A stretch of 64,000 nucleotides of DNA from Caenispirillum bisanense (GCF_900230255.1 NZ_OCNJ01000006.1:1-64000), one strand, 5' to 3'; shown: positions 13,726 to 22,298, numbered from the stretch's first letter. Numbers and translations: made by a program. The notes: generated by a model not told the origin, from the sequence alone.

Positions 13726-14351
13726 CCGTCAGCAACATTTACCTTGAACCCCATCGCGTCCGCATTCAGCAGGATACGGTGCAATACTACGCATCCACCG
13801 GAAAGCCCGCCGCCCTAGTAGATAGCAAAACCCATGTACTTCCAGACGCACCTGTCGCGGTTGCGTGTCGTGGTCTTGTCCATTTTAGCGACTACATCGA
13901 GAGCGCCCTAAAGCCGGCGCGGTCGTTTGATGAGGCTGTGGCACTCGCTGAGACGGCCTACGTGGTCGCTGACTTTGAACGTGCTGACGGAAAGGGATTC
14001 GAGACCACCATTGCCGGGGTAGACGCGAACGGCACCGCGCGCGCGGTCGTGCTGTGGGCTCCGGGAGATGGCAGCGTGACCCGTACCGATCTTACGCCGG
14101 GCTCCTACCTCCGCCCCGACCTGGGCGACGTGGCGCATCTAGTGAAGCCTGACCTGGACGACGAACGTCTCTTCAGGGTCGCGCTCGTGCAGCAGAAGGT
14201 CGCGCACGATAACCGCCTCCTGATGACCGTGGGCGGTTCCTGTACCGTCGTGGAGATTACCCGCGACGGTGTGAAGGAGAAGGTGTTGGGCGACTATCCC
14301 GGCCGCAGTGGTATCGAGGCCCAACTTGCGCGCCGCGAGGTGGCGGCATGA
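13722..14351 (+). CDS. hypothetical phage protein
   Basis: The ATG at 13722 overlaps the tape-measure stop (ATGA). The 209-aa product begins MTVSNIYLEPHRVRIQQDT, and a stretch ALVDSKTHVLPDAPVAVACRGL is weakly reminiscent of phage-encoded Ntn-hydrolase-fold proteins that open with D/S-T-x-V and a CRG motif. This resemblance is only a suggestion. Being translationally coupled to the tape measure it is probably a tail-associated protein. No transmembrane or signal segment is seen. Confidence 0.55.
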   Translation: MTVSNIYLEPHRVRIQQDTVQYYASTGKPAALVDSKTHVLPDAPVAVACRGLVHFSDYIESALKPARSFDEAVALAETAYVVADFERADGKGFETTIAGVDANGTARAVVLWAPGDGSVTRTDLTPGSYLRPDLGDVAHLVKPDLDDERLFRVALVQQKVAHDNRLLMTVGGSCTVVEITRDGVKEKVLGDYPGRSGIEAQLARREVAA

Positions 14352-14644
14352 TGTACGACGCTGACCAGCGGGGCGCGGAACGTGCCGAGGCTGAAGCCGC
14401 CGCCGCGAGCCTGAAAGCCGCGATCACTGCGGCAATGGAGTCCGTCCTCGCGGATCTGGAGGCGGAGGCATCGGCGGCGCCTAACCGAGTGGTGCGCCGG
14501 GCGATCCGGTCCAAGGGGCGACGGATCAAGGCTGCCGGCACCAAGGCGCATCGGGTAATCGACGCCATGCTGCACCAGGGCACACACACGCTAGAGCGGG
14601 TGCATAATGATGCACTGCGTCTACTATCTGATGCTCTATCGTGA
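14348..14644 (+). CDS. hypothetical helical phage protein
   Basis: This gene overlaps the preceding one by 4 nt (ATGA), with ATG codons at 14348 and 14351. The 98-aa product is Ala/Glu/Arg-rich and almost entirely helical (AEAEAAAASLKAAITAAMESVLADLEAEA). A basic patch (RRAIRSKGRRIKAAGTKAHR) in the middle could bind DNA. No domain is recognised. It is the last gene of the tape-measure transcription unit; a new promoter follows. Confidence 0.55.
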   Translation: MMYDADQRGAERAEAEAAAASLKAAITAAMESVLADLEAEASAAPNRVVRRAIRSKGRRIKAAGTKAHRVIDAMLHQGTHTLERVHNDALRLLSDALS

Positions 14645-14695
14645 TAATAAGCCCCGCATAGCCGTGGCTTATTCTTTGGCTTCATTGTCGTAAGG

Positions 14696-14708
14696 TATAA
14701 TCACGGCA
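14696..14708 (+). promoter_or_regulatory. TATAAT promoter predicting a leaderless mRNA
   Basis: TATAAT at 14696-14701 is followed after six bases by the ATG at 14708, the expected transcription start. A CTTTGG element sits 16 bp upstream. The same CTTTGG-N16-TAYAAT arrangement occurs before 11730, so it may be a phage promoter class. Confidence 0.5.
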
Positions 14709-15352
14709 TGAGCCTATTTCCCGACATCATCCCCGATACCCCACAGGATCGCCGCAGCGTCGCCCGCTCTGTGCCTGCTGATCGTGACGTGCCGCGCTAC
14801 CACGACATGCTCGCAGGCGTGACCACGGTAGGCCAGATGTTCGGCCGGCGCAGCGACGGCGCGGTCTACGTCAAGTCGTTCACCAAAGGCTCCATCGACT
14901 ACCACACGTCGCGGGTAGATATGTGGCGCACGGTACTGGACCAGCCGTGGCAGGTATTGGGCGATGCCCCCATGCCCGAGGCGACATCCTACGTGCGCCG
15001 CTGCGTTCGCGTGATCCGCGCCGCCGTCAAAGCTGCAAAGGAGCATGGGACGCTGCTGTCTGTGCCGGTGAGGGTGAAGGAGATCACCCACCGGGGTTCC
15101 GCGCTGTGCGTCGTCGAAACCGCCCTCATCAAAGACAAGCGGCAGGCGCGGAGGCTGGAGTCCATCATCGAGGTTGCCTTGCGCCGCGCGTGGCTCCACT
15201 CCCGTAGTGTCATCTACACCCTGCCACAGATGGTCACGCCCGAGGAATGGCAGGCGCTACGCGATGAGCACGGCGAGCAGGAGGGCTTGCGGCGGGCGAT
15301 GATCCTTTCAGACAAGCGGATCACAGCGCAGTTGCGACGGGCGAAGAAATAG
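14708..15352 (+). CDS. hypothetical phage protein (214 aa)
   Basis: This is the last gene of the prophage, with its own promoter and terminator. The 214-aa product has an N-terminal extended region and a central helical and basic segment (YVRRCVRVIRAAVKAAKEHG; KDKRQARRLESIIEVALRRAWLHSRS). It ends in DKRITAQLRRAKK. No family is recognised. A separately transcribed gene at the prophage edge is often lysogenic-conversion or accessory cargo, but nothing shows what it does. Confidence 0.55.
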   Translation: MSLFPDIIPDTPQDRRSVARSVPADRDVPRYHDMLAGVTTVGQMFGRRSDGAVYVKSFTKGSIDYHTSRVDMWRTVLDQPWQVLGDAPMPEATSYVRRCVRVIRAAVKAAKEHGTLLSVPVRVKEITHRGSALCVVETALIKDKRQARRLESIIEVALRRAWLHSRSVIYTLPQMVTPEEWQALRDEHGEQEGLRRAMILSDKRITAQLRRAKK

Positions 15353-15353
15353 T

Positions 15354-15383
15354 AAAGCCGGGGTGTACTAGACCCCGGCTTAG
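15354..15383 (+). terminator. intrinsic terminator, copy 1
   Basis: AAGCCGGGGT (15355-15364) pairs with ACCCCGGCTT (15372-15381). It lies directly behind the last phage gene and is nearly identical to the hairpin at 15461-15492. Confidence 0.8.
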
Positions 15384-15460
15384 TTATGCTCTTCCTCTGA
15401 GCGTGCGCCTGCTATTTGGCAGCCCGTGTAGGATAATAACCGCACCGTCTCTACACAAAA

Positions 15461-15492
15461 TAAAGCCGGGGCTGATTAGACCCCGGCTTTAC
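15461..15492 (+). terminator. intrinsic terminator, copy 2
   Basis: AAAGCCGGGG (15462-15471) pairs with CCCCGGCTTT (15481-15490). It is a near repeat of the hairpin at 15354-15383 with no gene between them. Confidence 0.8.
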
Positions 15493-15587
15493 TGCCATAC
15501 TCTCAGCGGCTACCGAAGTAACCGCCTGAAAGCAATCTACGCTCTTAGGCCCAATCACACTACGGCAGAAGCGCCCGCTTCTACAAA

Positions 15588-15624
15588 CAAAACACCCCAC
15601 CGGCCTTACCGATGGGGTGTTTGT
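15588..15624 (+). terminator. intrinsic terminator, copy 3 (different stem)
   Basis: AAACACCCCA (15590-15599) pairs with TGGGGTGTTT (15613-15622), with an A/T-rich flank. The symmetric A and T tracts make it likely to be bidirectional, insulating prophage from host transcription. Confidence 0.85.
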
Positions 15625-15927
15625 CTCGCCGCGTGCGGTGGCTTACTACCGCGTGCAGGATCATGGTACGGGCGGCAGTGGATGGGGTGGAAATTCGGTT
15701 GACCAGCGTTGTTGCTTTGGTAAAGTTCTTGGCAATGGGGTGCCTATCTTGACGCGCTATCTCATTGAAAATGCACGATTCTCCTTCCGGCGTATCCCCT
15801 CCTGCAGGGCGCGCCAAATTTTTTCCGCCATACCAGAGACTTCCTCCATACCTCGTGCGTTTGCTCCCGAACGGGGGCCGTGTCCGCGCGGCGGCGGCCC
15901 CCGGGGGGCTTGTACCGGGGGATGAGG

Positions 15928-16920
15928 ATGCTGCGTTTCAGGAAGGCCGACGGCGCGGATCGGGGGCGGTCCATCTATTCTTTCGACACCGACGACAGCC
16001 CGCGCTACGCCGTCAAGCGCTGGCTCGCGCTCTTCGCCATCGGGGTGGTGCTGCTCGGCGTGATCGGGCATGTCTCGTACGTCCGCGAGACCACCTTCCA
16101 GAGCGCCCGCTCGCAGGGCCTCATCGCCGCCAATCTGTTGTCGCAGAACTCGGCCCGCCTGTTCGACATGGCGGAATACCTGGCGGTGGACCTGGACGGC
16201 CGCATCGGCGGCCGCGGCTGGGACGCCATCGCCGTCGACCGCGAGCTGTGGGAGGCGTCGGCGCGCGCGGTGGCGCGGTTTCCCTACGTCAGTGCGGCGT
16301 CGCTGTTCGACACCACGGGCGACCTGCGGTTCACCACCCTCGCCCATCCCGCGCCGTCCTTCTCCGCCCGCGACCGCGACTACTTTCGCGCCCACCTGGT
16401 GAGCAATGCGCCGGCGCAGGCCGAGAGCATCGTCAGCCGGCCGCTGTGGGGTACGGTCGGCAACCGCCCGATCTTCTTCGTCAGCCGCGGCCTGAAGGGA
16501 CCGGACGGCAGTCTGATCGGCGTGATCGGCGTGTCGCTGCGGACCGACTACTTCAAGGACTTCCTCGAAACCTTCCAGCTGCCGTTCCACCCGACCCTGC
16601 AGCTGGTGCGCCAGAAAGACGGCACCATCCTCGCCCGCGAACCCGGCGAGCCGCTGTCCGACGTGGAGCGCGTGGGCGAGAAGGTCCGCGCCAGCCTGGC
16701 GAGCGGGCGGCTGAGTCAGTCGCTGGAGACCGACACCGCGATCGTCACGGTCCAGCGACTGCCGCAATGGCCGGTCTATGCGGTGGTGTCCTTCGACCGC
16801 GCCGCAGTGGACGCGGCGTGGAAGGCGGCGGTGGTCGACTTCGTCGTCATCGGTGCCGTCGCCATCGCCGCCCTCATCGCGCTGGCCGCCCTGGCGCCGG
16901 GCCGGCGGCTCGAGCCCTGA
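15928..16920 (+). CDS. membrane-anchored cache (PDC) sensor domain protein without output domain
   Basis: The start ATG 15928 has GGGGG about seven bases upstream; ATG 15922 is two codons earlier. The 330-aa product has one N-terminal membrane segment (WLALFAIGVVLLGVIGHVSYV), a periplasmic region and a second membrane segment (VVDFVVIGAVAIAALIALAAL). The periplasmic part resembles the PDC/dCache domains of sensor kinases and cyclases (ARDRDYFRAHL...SRPLWGTVGNRPIFFVSRGLKGPDGSLIGVIGVSLRTDYF). It stops about a dozen residues after the second segment, where HAMP, kinase or GGDEF modules normally begin. It may be a partner sensor subunit or a decayed receptor. It is the first host gene beside the prophage. 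Confidence 0.75.
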   Translation: MLRFRKADGADRGRSIYSFDTDDSPRYAVKRWLALFAIGVVLLGVIGHVSYVRETTFQSARSQGLIAANLLSQNSARLFDMAEYLAVDLDGRIGGRGWDAIAVDRELWEASARAVARFPYVSAASLFDTTGDLRFTTLAHPAPSFSARDRDYFRAHLVSNAPAQAESIVSRPLWGTVGNRPIFFVSRGLKGPDGSLIGVIGVSLRTDYFKDFLETFQLPFHPTLQLVRQKDGTILAREPGEPLSDVERVGEKVRASLASGRLSQSLETDTAIVTVQRLPQWPVYAVVSFDRAAVDAAWKAAVVDFVVIGAVAIAALIALAALAPGRRLEP

Positions 16921-16941
16921 CGGCCGGCCGCAAGCGTCACG

Positions 16942-17178
16942 TCACGGCCGCCAGAAGGGCTTCGCCGCCTCCCGCTCCACATGCGACCGGCTGAGGCCGA
17001 TGTCGGACAGGGCGCGGTCCGACAGCCGGCGCAGTTCCGCCCGCGCCCGCGCCCTGTGGGTCCATTCCGCCAGTCGCACCAGCAGCGCCGACGCCAGGGC
17101 CGGCCGGCGGGCAAGGCTCTCCCGTTCGGGTCCGGCCGCCGCGTGGCGGGCCGGAACCGTGCAGTTCCGCGTGGTCAT
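16942..17178 (-). CDS. DUF1127 domain protein
   Basis: The 78-aa product ends with the DUF1127 signature (ELRRLSDRALSDIGLSRSHVEREAAKPFW), an Arg-rich helical domain common in alphaproteobacteria. It is linked in some species to phosphate/carbon physiology and RNA turnover. Here the domain is at residues about 42-78 and the N-terminus is variable. A GGAGAC ribosome-binding site precedes the start. It is divergent from the LysR gene at 17299 with a 120-bp shared promoter region, so that regulator is a plausible controller. Confidence 0.85.
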   Translation of the reverse strand: MTTRNCTVPARHAAAGPERESLARRPALASALLVRLAEWTHRARARAELRRLSDRALSDIGLSRSHVEREAAKPFWRP

Positions 17179-17298
17179 GGTCTTGTCTCCGTATCGGATC
17201 AGGATGTCCGTGACCCCACGGTGGCGCAGCCGCAGCTTGCGCGCAAACGAGGCTTTCTCGTAGGGTGGCTAAGGAAAACTTAGCCTCGGAGCCGACCG

Positions 17299-18225
17299 AT
17301 GGTGCGCCGCCTGCCGCCGCTCAATGCCCTGCGCGCCTTCGAGGCGGCCGCACGGCTCGGGTCGTTCACGGCGGCGGCGGAGGAACTGGCGGTGACGCCG
17401 GCCGCCGTCAGCCATCAGGTGAAGGGGCTGGAGGACTACCTCGGCCTGCCGCTGTTCGAGCGCCTGCCGCGCGGCATCCGCCTCACCGATGCCGGGCGGG
17501 CCTATCTGCCGCAACTGACCTTCGGGTTCAACCACCTGGCGCGGGCCTCGGCGGCGCTGGCGGCCGGCGAGGCCCGCGGCGTGCTGACGGTGAGCGTGCT
17601 GCCGTCGCTGCTGCGCCGCTGGCTGCTGCCGCGCCTCGGCGACTTCCGGCGGCGGCACCCCGGCGTCTCCTTGCGCTTCAGCATGACGAGCGTCTACGCC
17701 CGCTTCTCGGAAGGCGAGGCCGACATCGGCCTGCGCTACGGCTCGGGCGAGTATGCGGGGCTGCAGGCGGTGCGGCTGCTGGACGAGGTCGTGTTCCCGG
17801 TCGCCAGTCCGAGCCTCACCACCGGTCCGCAGGCGCTGCGCCAGTGGGCAGACATGCGGCGCGCCGACCTGATCCACCAGTTCGTGACCAGCGTTCCCGA
17901 CCCGTGGATCCAGTGGCGCCCGTGGCTGCTGGCGCACGACCTGCCCGAGGTGGACACCGAGGGCGGGCTCGCCTTCGACGACGCCTCGGCGGCCATGCAG
18001 GCGGCGCAGGACGGGCTCGGCGTGGCCCTCGGCCGCGGGGTGCTGGTGGCAGACGACGTGCGCAGCGGCCGGCTCGTGCCGCTGTTCGACGAGGTGCGCC
18101 GGGCCGACTTCGCCTACTGGGTCGTCGGGCCGCGGGCGTCCTTCGACCTGCCCAAGGTGGCAGTCTTCGTGGACTGGCTGCGCGAGATGGCGGATACGAC
18201 CCCGTCCGCCGATGCGATCCTCTGA
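17299..18225 (+). CDS. LysR family transcriptional regulator, GcvA-like
   Basis: The 308-aa product has an N-terminal winged HTH (PPLNALRAFEAAARLGSFTAAAEELAVTPAAVSHQ cut across residues 5-40) followed by the LysR linker helix and a periplasmic-binding-like effector domain (about 90-300). The opening LPPLNALRAFEAAAR is typical of the GcvA/AmpR-like subgroup. It is divergent from the DUF1127 gene, which it may regulate along with its own transcription. The true regulon and ligand cannot be told from sequence. Confidence 0.9.
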   Translation: MVRRLPPLNALRAFEAAARLGSFTAAAEELAVTPAAVSHQVKGLEDYLGLPLFERLPRGIRLTDAGRAYLPQLTFGFNHLARASAALAAGEARGVLTVSVLPSLLRRWLLPRLGDFRRRHPGVSLRFSMTSVYARFSEGEADIGLRYGSGEYAGLQAVRLLDEVVFPVASPSLTTGPQALRQWADMRRADLIHQFVTSVPDPWIQWRPWLLAHDLPEVDTEGGLAFDDASAAMQAAQDGLGVALGRGVLVADDVRSGRLVPLFDEVRRADFAYWVVGPRASFDLPKVAVFVDWLREMADTTPSADAIL

Positions 18226-18276
18226 CCGCATCGGGCCGTTTCTCGGGCACGACCTCACGCTTCGAGGAGACGCGCC

Positions 18277-18582
18277 ATGAGCAAGGACTACCACTCCCAC
18301 GTCACCACCGACCACGAGACCATCCGGAAGTGGGCGGAAAGCCGCAACGGCAAGCCCGCCGCCGTGGAGGAAACCCACCACGGCAAGGACGCCGGCATCC
18401 TGCGCATCCTATTCACCGAGGACGCCGACCGCGGCGGGCTGGAAGAGGTGCCGTGGGACGAGTTCTTCCGTACCTTCGACGACCGCAACCTGGCCTTCCT
18501 CTACCAGGAAGCCACCAAGGGCGGCGGCGAGCCGAGCCGTTTCCACAAGTTCGTGGATCGTGACAAGCACGACGAGGGCTGA
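18277..18582 (+). CDS. conserved small hypothetical protein
   Basis: The 101-aa hydrophilic protein matches a small conserved family found in alphaproteobacteria and halophiles and sometimes mis-named 1,4-alpha-glucan branching enzyme. The pattern is TDHETIRKWAESRNGKPAAV, followed by DAGILRILF, LEEVPWDEFFRTFDDRNLAFLYQE and a final SRFHKFVDR. It has no catalytic glycosyltransferase domain, so that name should not be used. GAGGAG precedes the ATG. The gene stands alone between the LysR gene and a convergent nucleotidyltransferase-like gene. The role is unknown. Confidence 0.85.
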   Translation: MSKDYHSHVTTDHETIRKWAESRNGKPAAVEETHHGKDAGILRILFTEDADRGGLEEVPWDEFFRTFDDRNLAFLYQEATKGGGEPSRFHKFVDRDKHDEG

Positions 18583-18603
18583 GTGGCGGCGCGGGCCGCC
18601 GCC

Positions 18604-19182
18604 TCAGGCGGCTTCGAGCAGGCTCACCATGCGGCTGAGTTCGGCGTCGGGCTGGTCTTCCAGGGCCAGCAGGGCCCGGTAAGGGTCGCCGGACAGGCCG
18701 AGCAGACGGCAGAAGGCGGGTTCCGTCTTCTCGCCGTCCTCCTTCAGGGCCTGCACCGCCTCGCGCAGGGGCTCGCCGCCCAGGCGCAGCAGGCGGCGCT
18801 GGACGACGTAGTGCCGGTAGGCGGTCTGGCGCACCGTGGGGCGGTCCTGGCCCCACACCTCGACGGGGTAGCACGACGTTTCCATGCGCGCGATCACCGC
18901 TTCCGGCTCGTCGCGCGCGGCGTCGGCGGCGCGGCGCCACAGGGTAAAGTCTTCGCGGTGGCCGAACGTGCCGTGCAGAAGGGTGGCGAAGCCGTCCAGG
19001 TCGCGGACCTCGCAGACGACGTCGATGTCGCTGTCGGCGGTGTGGATCTCGAGCGGTATGGTCCCGACGATGCGGGGCCGGAACTCCTTGAGGGCCCGGC
19101 GCAGGCCCAGAGCATCCATCACGCGGTGGCAGTCGTTCAGCGCGGTCCCGTGACCGGGCGTCGCGGCAGCGGCCTTGGTCAT
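18604..19182 (-). CDS. DUF4269 nucleotidyltransferase-like protein
   Basis: The start is taken at ATG 19182, with GAGGG six bases before; ATG 19188 lies too close to that site. The 192-aa product has the minimal nucleotidyltransferase pattern of DUF4269: FRPRIVGTIPLEIHTADSDIDVV, with two carboxylates (DSDID), a later EVRDLDGF and an ETSCYPVEVWGQ beta strand carrying the third acid position. The biological substrate is unknown. It is convergent with 18277 and separated from bioB by a terminator hairpin. Confidence 0.8.
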   Translation of the reverse strand: MTKAAAATPGHGTALNDCHRVMDALGLRRALKEFRPRIVGTIPLEIHTADSDIDVVCEVRDLDGFATLLHGTFGHREDFTLWRRAADAARDEPEAVIARMETSCYPVEVWGQDRPTVRQTAYRHYVVQRRLLRLGGEPLREAVQALKEDGEKTEPAFCRLLGLSGDPYRALLALEDQPDAELSRMVSLLEAA

Positions 19183-19248
19183 GGTCATCCCTCGTAACGT
19201 TTCGGTCGATCCGAACGGGCGGTTTCTTGTTGTGATGTTCAAATACGC

Positions 19249-19284
19249 ACGGGGCACCCGGTGTGGATGCATCGGGTGCCCCGT
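19249..19284 (-). terminator. hairpin ending the bio operon
   Basis: ACGGGGCACCCG (19249-19260) and CGGGTGCCCCGT (19273-19284) form a 12-bp stem just after the bioB stop. The U tract is weak. Confidence 0.65.
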
Positions 19285-19306
19285 ATTCTTCGATGCTTCT
19301 TGAAGG

Positions 19307-20326
19307 CTACTGCCGGTCGGCCTTCATTCCAAGCTTTTCCATCAGCGCCAAGTCCTTGTTTTCTTCCGGGTTTTCCGTCGTAAGCAGACGGTCGCCGTAG
19401 AAGATGGAGTTGGCGCCGGCGAAGAAGGCGAGCGCCTGCGCCTCGTCGGACAGGCCGCTGCGGCCGGCCGACAGGCGCACGCGCGCCTTCGGCATGCAGA
19501 TGCGGGCGACGGCGATGGTGCGCACCCACTCCAGCACGTCCAGCTGGGCCTTCTGATTGCCGAACGGCGTGCCGGCGATGGGCACCAGCATGTTGATGGG
19601 CACGCTCTCGGGGTAGGGCTCGAGGTTGGCGAGCGCCTCCAGCAGGCCGGCGCGGTCGCTGCGGCTCTCGCCCATGCCGATGATGCCGCCGGAGCAGACG
19701 TTCATGCCGGCCGCCCGCACGGTCGCCAGGGTGTCGAGGCGGTCCTGGAAGCTGCGCGTCGTCACCACTTCCTCGTAATACTCGGGCGAGGTGTCGAGGT
19801 TGTGGTTGTAGTAGTCGAGGCCGGCCTCCTTCAGGCGCGCCGCCTGGGTGGGCGTCAGCATGCCGAGCGTCATGCAGGTCTGCAGGCCCATGCCCTTGAC
19901 GTCGGAGACGATGTCGCACAGGGCGTCGAGGTCGCGGTCCTTCAGCTCGCGCCAGGCGGCGCCCATGCAGAAGCGGCCCGCACCGGCGTCCTTGGCGACC
20001 TGGGCCTTGTCCAGAATCTCCTGCTTCAGCATGAGCTTGCTGGCCTTGACGCCGGTGGAGAACTCGGCCGACTGCGAGCAGTACTTGCAGTTTTCCGCGC
20101 AGCCGCCGGTCTTGATGTTCAGCAGCGTCGACAGCTGGATGCGGTTGGGGTCGAAGTTGCGGCGGTGGACCTCGTGCGCCTTGGCGAGCAGGTCCATGAA
20201 CGGCAGCTCGAACAGGGCGAGGATGCCCTCGCGGCTCCACCGCCTGGCGTTGGCCTCACCCTTGGCTTCGGGCGCGGGCCCGCAGCAGGAGTCGGTGGTG
20301 GGGGGAAGGGTCGCGGCGTCGGTCAT
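19307..20326 (-). CDS. bioB: biotin synthase
   Basis: This radical-SAM enzyme inserts sulfur into dethiobiotin, the last step of biotin synthesis. The 339-aa product has the radical-SAM cluster motif [16 protein letters not shown] (C-x3-C-x2-C). It also has the BioB motifs [22 protein letters not shown] and the [12 protein letters not shown] region. The start ATG 20326 has GGAG upstream; longer in-frame translation into bioA is out of register and not real. A non-conserved 25-residue N-terminal extension contains a Cys pair (DSCCGP). It is the last gene of the bioF-H-C-D-A-B operon. Confidence 0.97.
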   Translation of the reverse strand: MTDAATLPPTTDSCCGPAPEAKGEANARRWSREGILALFELPFMDLLAKAHEVHRRNFDPNRIQLSTLLNIKTGGCAENCKYCSQSAEFSTGVKASKLMLKQEILDKAQVAKDAGAGRFCMGAAWRELKDRDLDALCDIVSDVKGMGLQTCMTLGMLTPTQAARLKEAGLDYYNHNLDTSPEYYEEVVTTRSFQDRLDTLATVRAAGMNVCSGGIIGMGESRSDRAGLLEALANLEPYPESVPINMLVPIAGTPFGNQKAQLDVLEWVRTIAVARICMPKARVRLSAGRSGLSDEAQALAFFAGANSIFYGDRLLTTENPEENKDLALMEKLGMKADRQ

Positions 20327-20352
20327 GCGGGCGGACTCCGGGGGAAAGTCGG

Positions 20353-21672
20353 TCAGGAGAGGGACGAGAGGGCACGGCTGATACCCTCCCACGCGCGGGT
20401 CAGTTGGGCGTCGGTGACGCAGTAGGGCGGCAACAGGTAGACCACGTTGCCGAGCGGACGGATGAGCAGGCCGTCGCGGGCGAAGCTCTCCTTCAGGCGC
20501 GGCCCGACGGCGGAGGCGTAGCCGCCCTCGCCCGCCGCCACCGGCACGTCGAAGGCGGCGATGGTGCCCTGCACGCGCGGCCGCGTCACCAGCGGATGGC
20601 CGCCGAGGTCGGCCAGGGCGGCGCGGTGGAAGGCCTCGATGCGGGCGCGGGCCTGGGTGCAGTCGTCGGCGAGCAGCAGGTCGAGGCTCGCCAGCGCCGC
20701 CGCACAGCCGAGGGGGTTGGCGGTGAAGGAATGGCCGTGCAGGAAGGCGCGGTCCAGGCTGTCGCCCAGGAAGGCGTCGTGGATGGCGGTGGTGGTCACC
20801 GTCAGCGACATGGGCAGGAAGCCGGCCGTCAGCCCCTTGGACAGACAGATGAAGTCGGGCGCGACGCCAGCGCCGAGGCAGGCGAACAGGGCGCCGGTGC
20901 GGCCGAAGCCGGTCATCACCTCGTCGAAGATCACCAGCACGCCGTGGGCCCGCAGGCGCTCCACCACCGCCCGCAGGAACTCCGGCCGGTGCATGCGCAT
21001 GCCGGATGCGCCCTGCACCAGCGGCTCGACGATGGCGGCGGCCGTGTGGCGGCCATTGGCCTCCAGGTGGCGGTCGAGGGCGGCCAGGGCCTCGGCCTCG
21101 CGTGCCTCCACCTCGGCATCGCCCATCCAGGTCGCCGGCACCGGCAGGATGTCCACCGGGAACAGCATCTCCTGCCAGGCCTCGAAGAACTTGCTGGAGA
21201 CGCCGGCCGACATGGCGCCGACGGTGTCGCCGTGATAGCCGCCGTCGAAGGCGAGGAAGCGGGTGCGGTCCGTCTCGCCGCGGTTGCGGAAGACCTGCAG
21301 CGCCGCCTTGAGTGCCACTTCCACGGCCGTCGAGCCGTTGTCGGAGAAGAACACCTTGTCGAGCCCGCCGGGCAGGATCTGCGCCAGCCGCGCCGACAGC
21401 CGCACCGCCGGCTCGTGGGTGAAGCCGGCGAAGATCACCTGCTCCAGCCGCCGCGCCTGATCGGCGATGGCGTCGGCGATGGCGGGATGGGCATGGCCGT
21501 GTAGGTTGACCCACCACGACGAGATGAGGTCGAGGATCTCGCGGCCACCCTCCTCCACCAGCACGGCGCCGTTGGCCGAAACCACCGGCAGTGGCTCGGG
21601 CGCCGTCTGCGCCTGGGTGAAGGGGTGCCAGACGTGGGCACGGTCGAGGCGAAGAAGCTCCTCGCGGGTCAT
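20353..21672 (-). CDS. bioA: adenosylmethionine-8-amino-7-oxononanoate aminotransferase
   Basis: This PLP enzyme converts KAPA to DAPA with SAM as amino donor. The 439-aa product carries WHPFTQ at the N-terminus, [17 protein letters not shown] and the PLP-Asp motif [14 protein letters not shown]. The Schiff-base lysine is in [11 protein letters not shown]. All are diagnostic of BioA rather than other class III transaminases. Its start overlaps the bioD stop (ATGA). Length is normal. Confidence 0.97.
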   Translation of the reverse strand: MTREELLRLDRAHVWHPFTQAQTAPEPLPVVSANGAVLVEEGGREILDLISSWWVNLHGHAHPAIADAIADQARRLEQVIFAGFTHEPAVRLSARLAQILPGGLDKVFFSDNGSTAVEVALKAALQVFRNRGETDRTRFLAFDGGYHGDTVGAMSAGVSSKFFEAWQEMLFPVDILPVPATWMGDAEVEAREAEALAALDRHLEANGRHTAAAIVEPLVQGASGMRMHRPEFLRAVVERLRAHGVLVIFDEVMTGFGRTGALFACLGAGVAPDFICLSKGLTAGFLPMSLTVTTTAIHDAFLGDSLDRAFLHGHSFTANPLGCAAALASLDLLLADDCTQARARIEAFHRAALADLGGHPLVTRPRVQGTIAAFDVPVAAGEGGYASAVGPRLKESFARDGLLIRPLGNVVYLLPPYCVTDAQLTRAWEGISRALSSLS

Positions 21673-22298
21673 CGGGTCAGCGGCTCCAGGGTCAGCAGGC
21701 GGGAAAACTCGGCGACGGCATCGGGCGTCAGCGGCTCGACGCGCGGCAGCTCGCCGAGGATGACGGCGCCGCCGTAGCGTTCGATGGCGGCGCGGTTGCG
21801 CGGGTTGGGCGGACCCATCAGGACGACGCCGGCGCAGCGGAGGTCGCGGCGGGCGAGCGCCTCCAGGGTCAGCAGGGTGTGGTTGATGGTGCCGAGGCCG
21901 GAGCGCGCCACCACCACCACCGGCAGGCCGAGCTGCGCCATGAGGTCGGCCATGGTCGCGCGCTCGGTCAGCGGCACCAGCAGGCCGCCGGCGCCCTCCA
22001 CCACCACCGGCCGCTCGCGCCGCGGCAGGGTGAGGGCGGCGAGGTCGAGGGTCGCCCCTTCCTCCGCCGCCGCCTGATCGGGGCTGAGCGGCGCCCGGTA
22101 GGAGAAGACCGTCGGCACGATGCGGTCGGGCGTCAGGCCGGCCAGCGCGGCGACGGTGCCGGCATCCCCCTTCGGCAGGTCGTCGGTGCCGCTCTGCACG
22201 GGCTTCCAGTAGTCGGCGCCGAGGGCGCGAACGAGCGCGGCCGAGGCCACCGTCTTGCCCACGTCGGTATCGGTCCCGGTGACGAAAATCCCTTTCAT
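21669..22298 (-). CDS. bioD: ATP-dependent dethiobiotin synthetase
   Basis: The enzyme carboxylates DAPA to dethiobiotin. The 209-aa product opens [16 protein letters not shown], the P-loop variant of BioD, followed by YWKPVQSGT (substrate lysine) and [12 protein letters not shown]. It overlaps bioC upstream and bioA downstream by ATGA-type junctions. Confidence 0.96.
   Translation of the reverse strand: MKGIFVTGTDTDVGKTVASAALVRALGADYWKPVQSGTDDLPKGDAGTVAALAGLTPDRIVPTVFSYRAPLSPDQAAAEEGATLDLAALTLPRRERPVVVEGAGGLLVPLTERATMADLMAQLGLPVVVVARSGLGTINHTLLTLEALARRDLRCAGVVLMGPPNPRNRAAIERYGGAVILGELPRVEPLTPDAVAEFSRLLTLEPLTR

Larger units (their letters stand above)
332..15650. mobile_element. compact prophage (left end interrupted, right boundary approximate)
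   Basis: Integrase, tRNA, regulatory region, replication initiator, terminase, gpF-like protein, portal, capsid and tape-measure genes follow each other on the plus strand with few gaps. Base composition is less GC-rich than the chromosomal genes to the right, with several AT-rich control regions. The right edge is placed after the third terminator (about 15624) and before the host cache-domain gene at 15928. No attL/attR repeat could be identified; attL should lie left of the window beyond the insertion sequence. About 15.3 kb would be unusually short for a complete tailed phage. A broken portal frame and truncated integrase suggest the prophage is defective. Confidence 0.85.
15384..15927. 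other. prophage right end and junction with the host, no gene seen
   Basis: This 544-bp stretch holds two further terminators (15461-15492 and 15588-15624), short non-coding segments between them and, after about 15650, the change to host-like composition. CCGCGTGC occurs twice in 15620-15660. Frames crossing it lack ribosome-binding sites and protein character. attR should lie here but cannot be pinned without attL. Confidence 0.5.

Noticed and set aside
15403-15702. 99-aa open frame at the prophage right end
   Set aside because: It runs through two terminator stems, has no ribosome-binding site and its product looks random.
18277-18582. Annotation as 1,4-alpha-glucan branching enzyme
   Set aside because: At 101 aa the protein lacks any glycoside hydrolase/transferase domain; the name is a propagated error.
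19307-21517. 736-residue frame spanning bioB and most of bioA as a fusion protein
   Set aside because: The upstream half is the out-of-frame shadow of bioA; BioB has its own start and ribosome-binding site at 20326.
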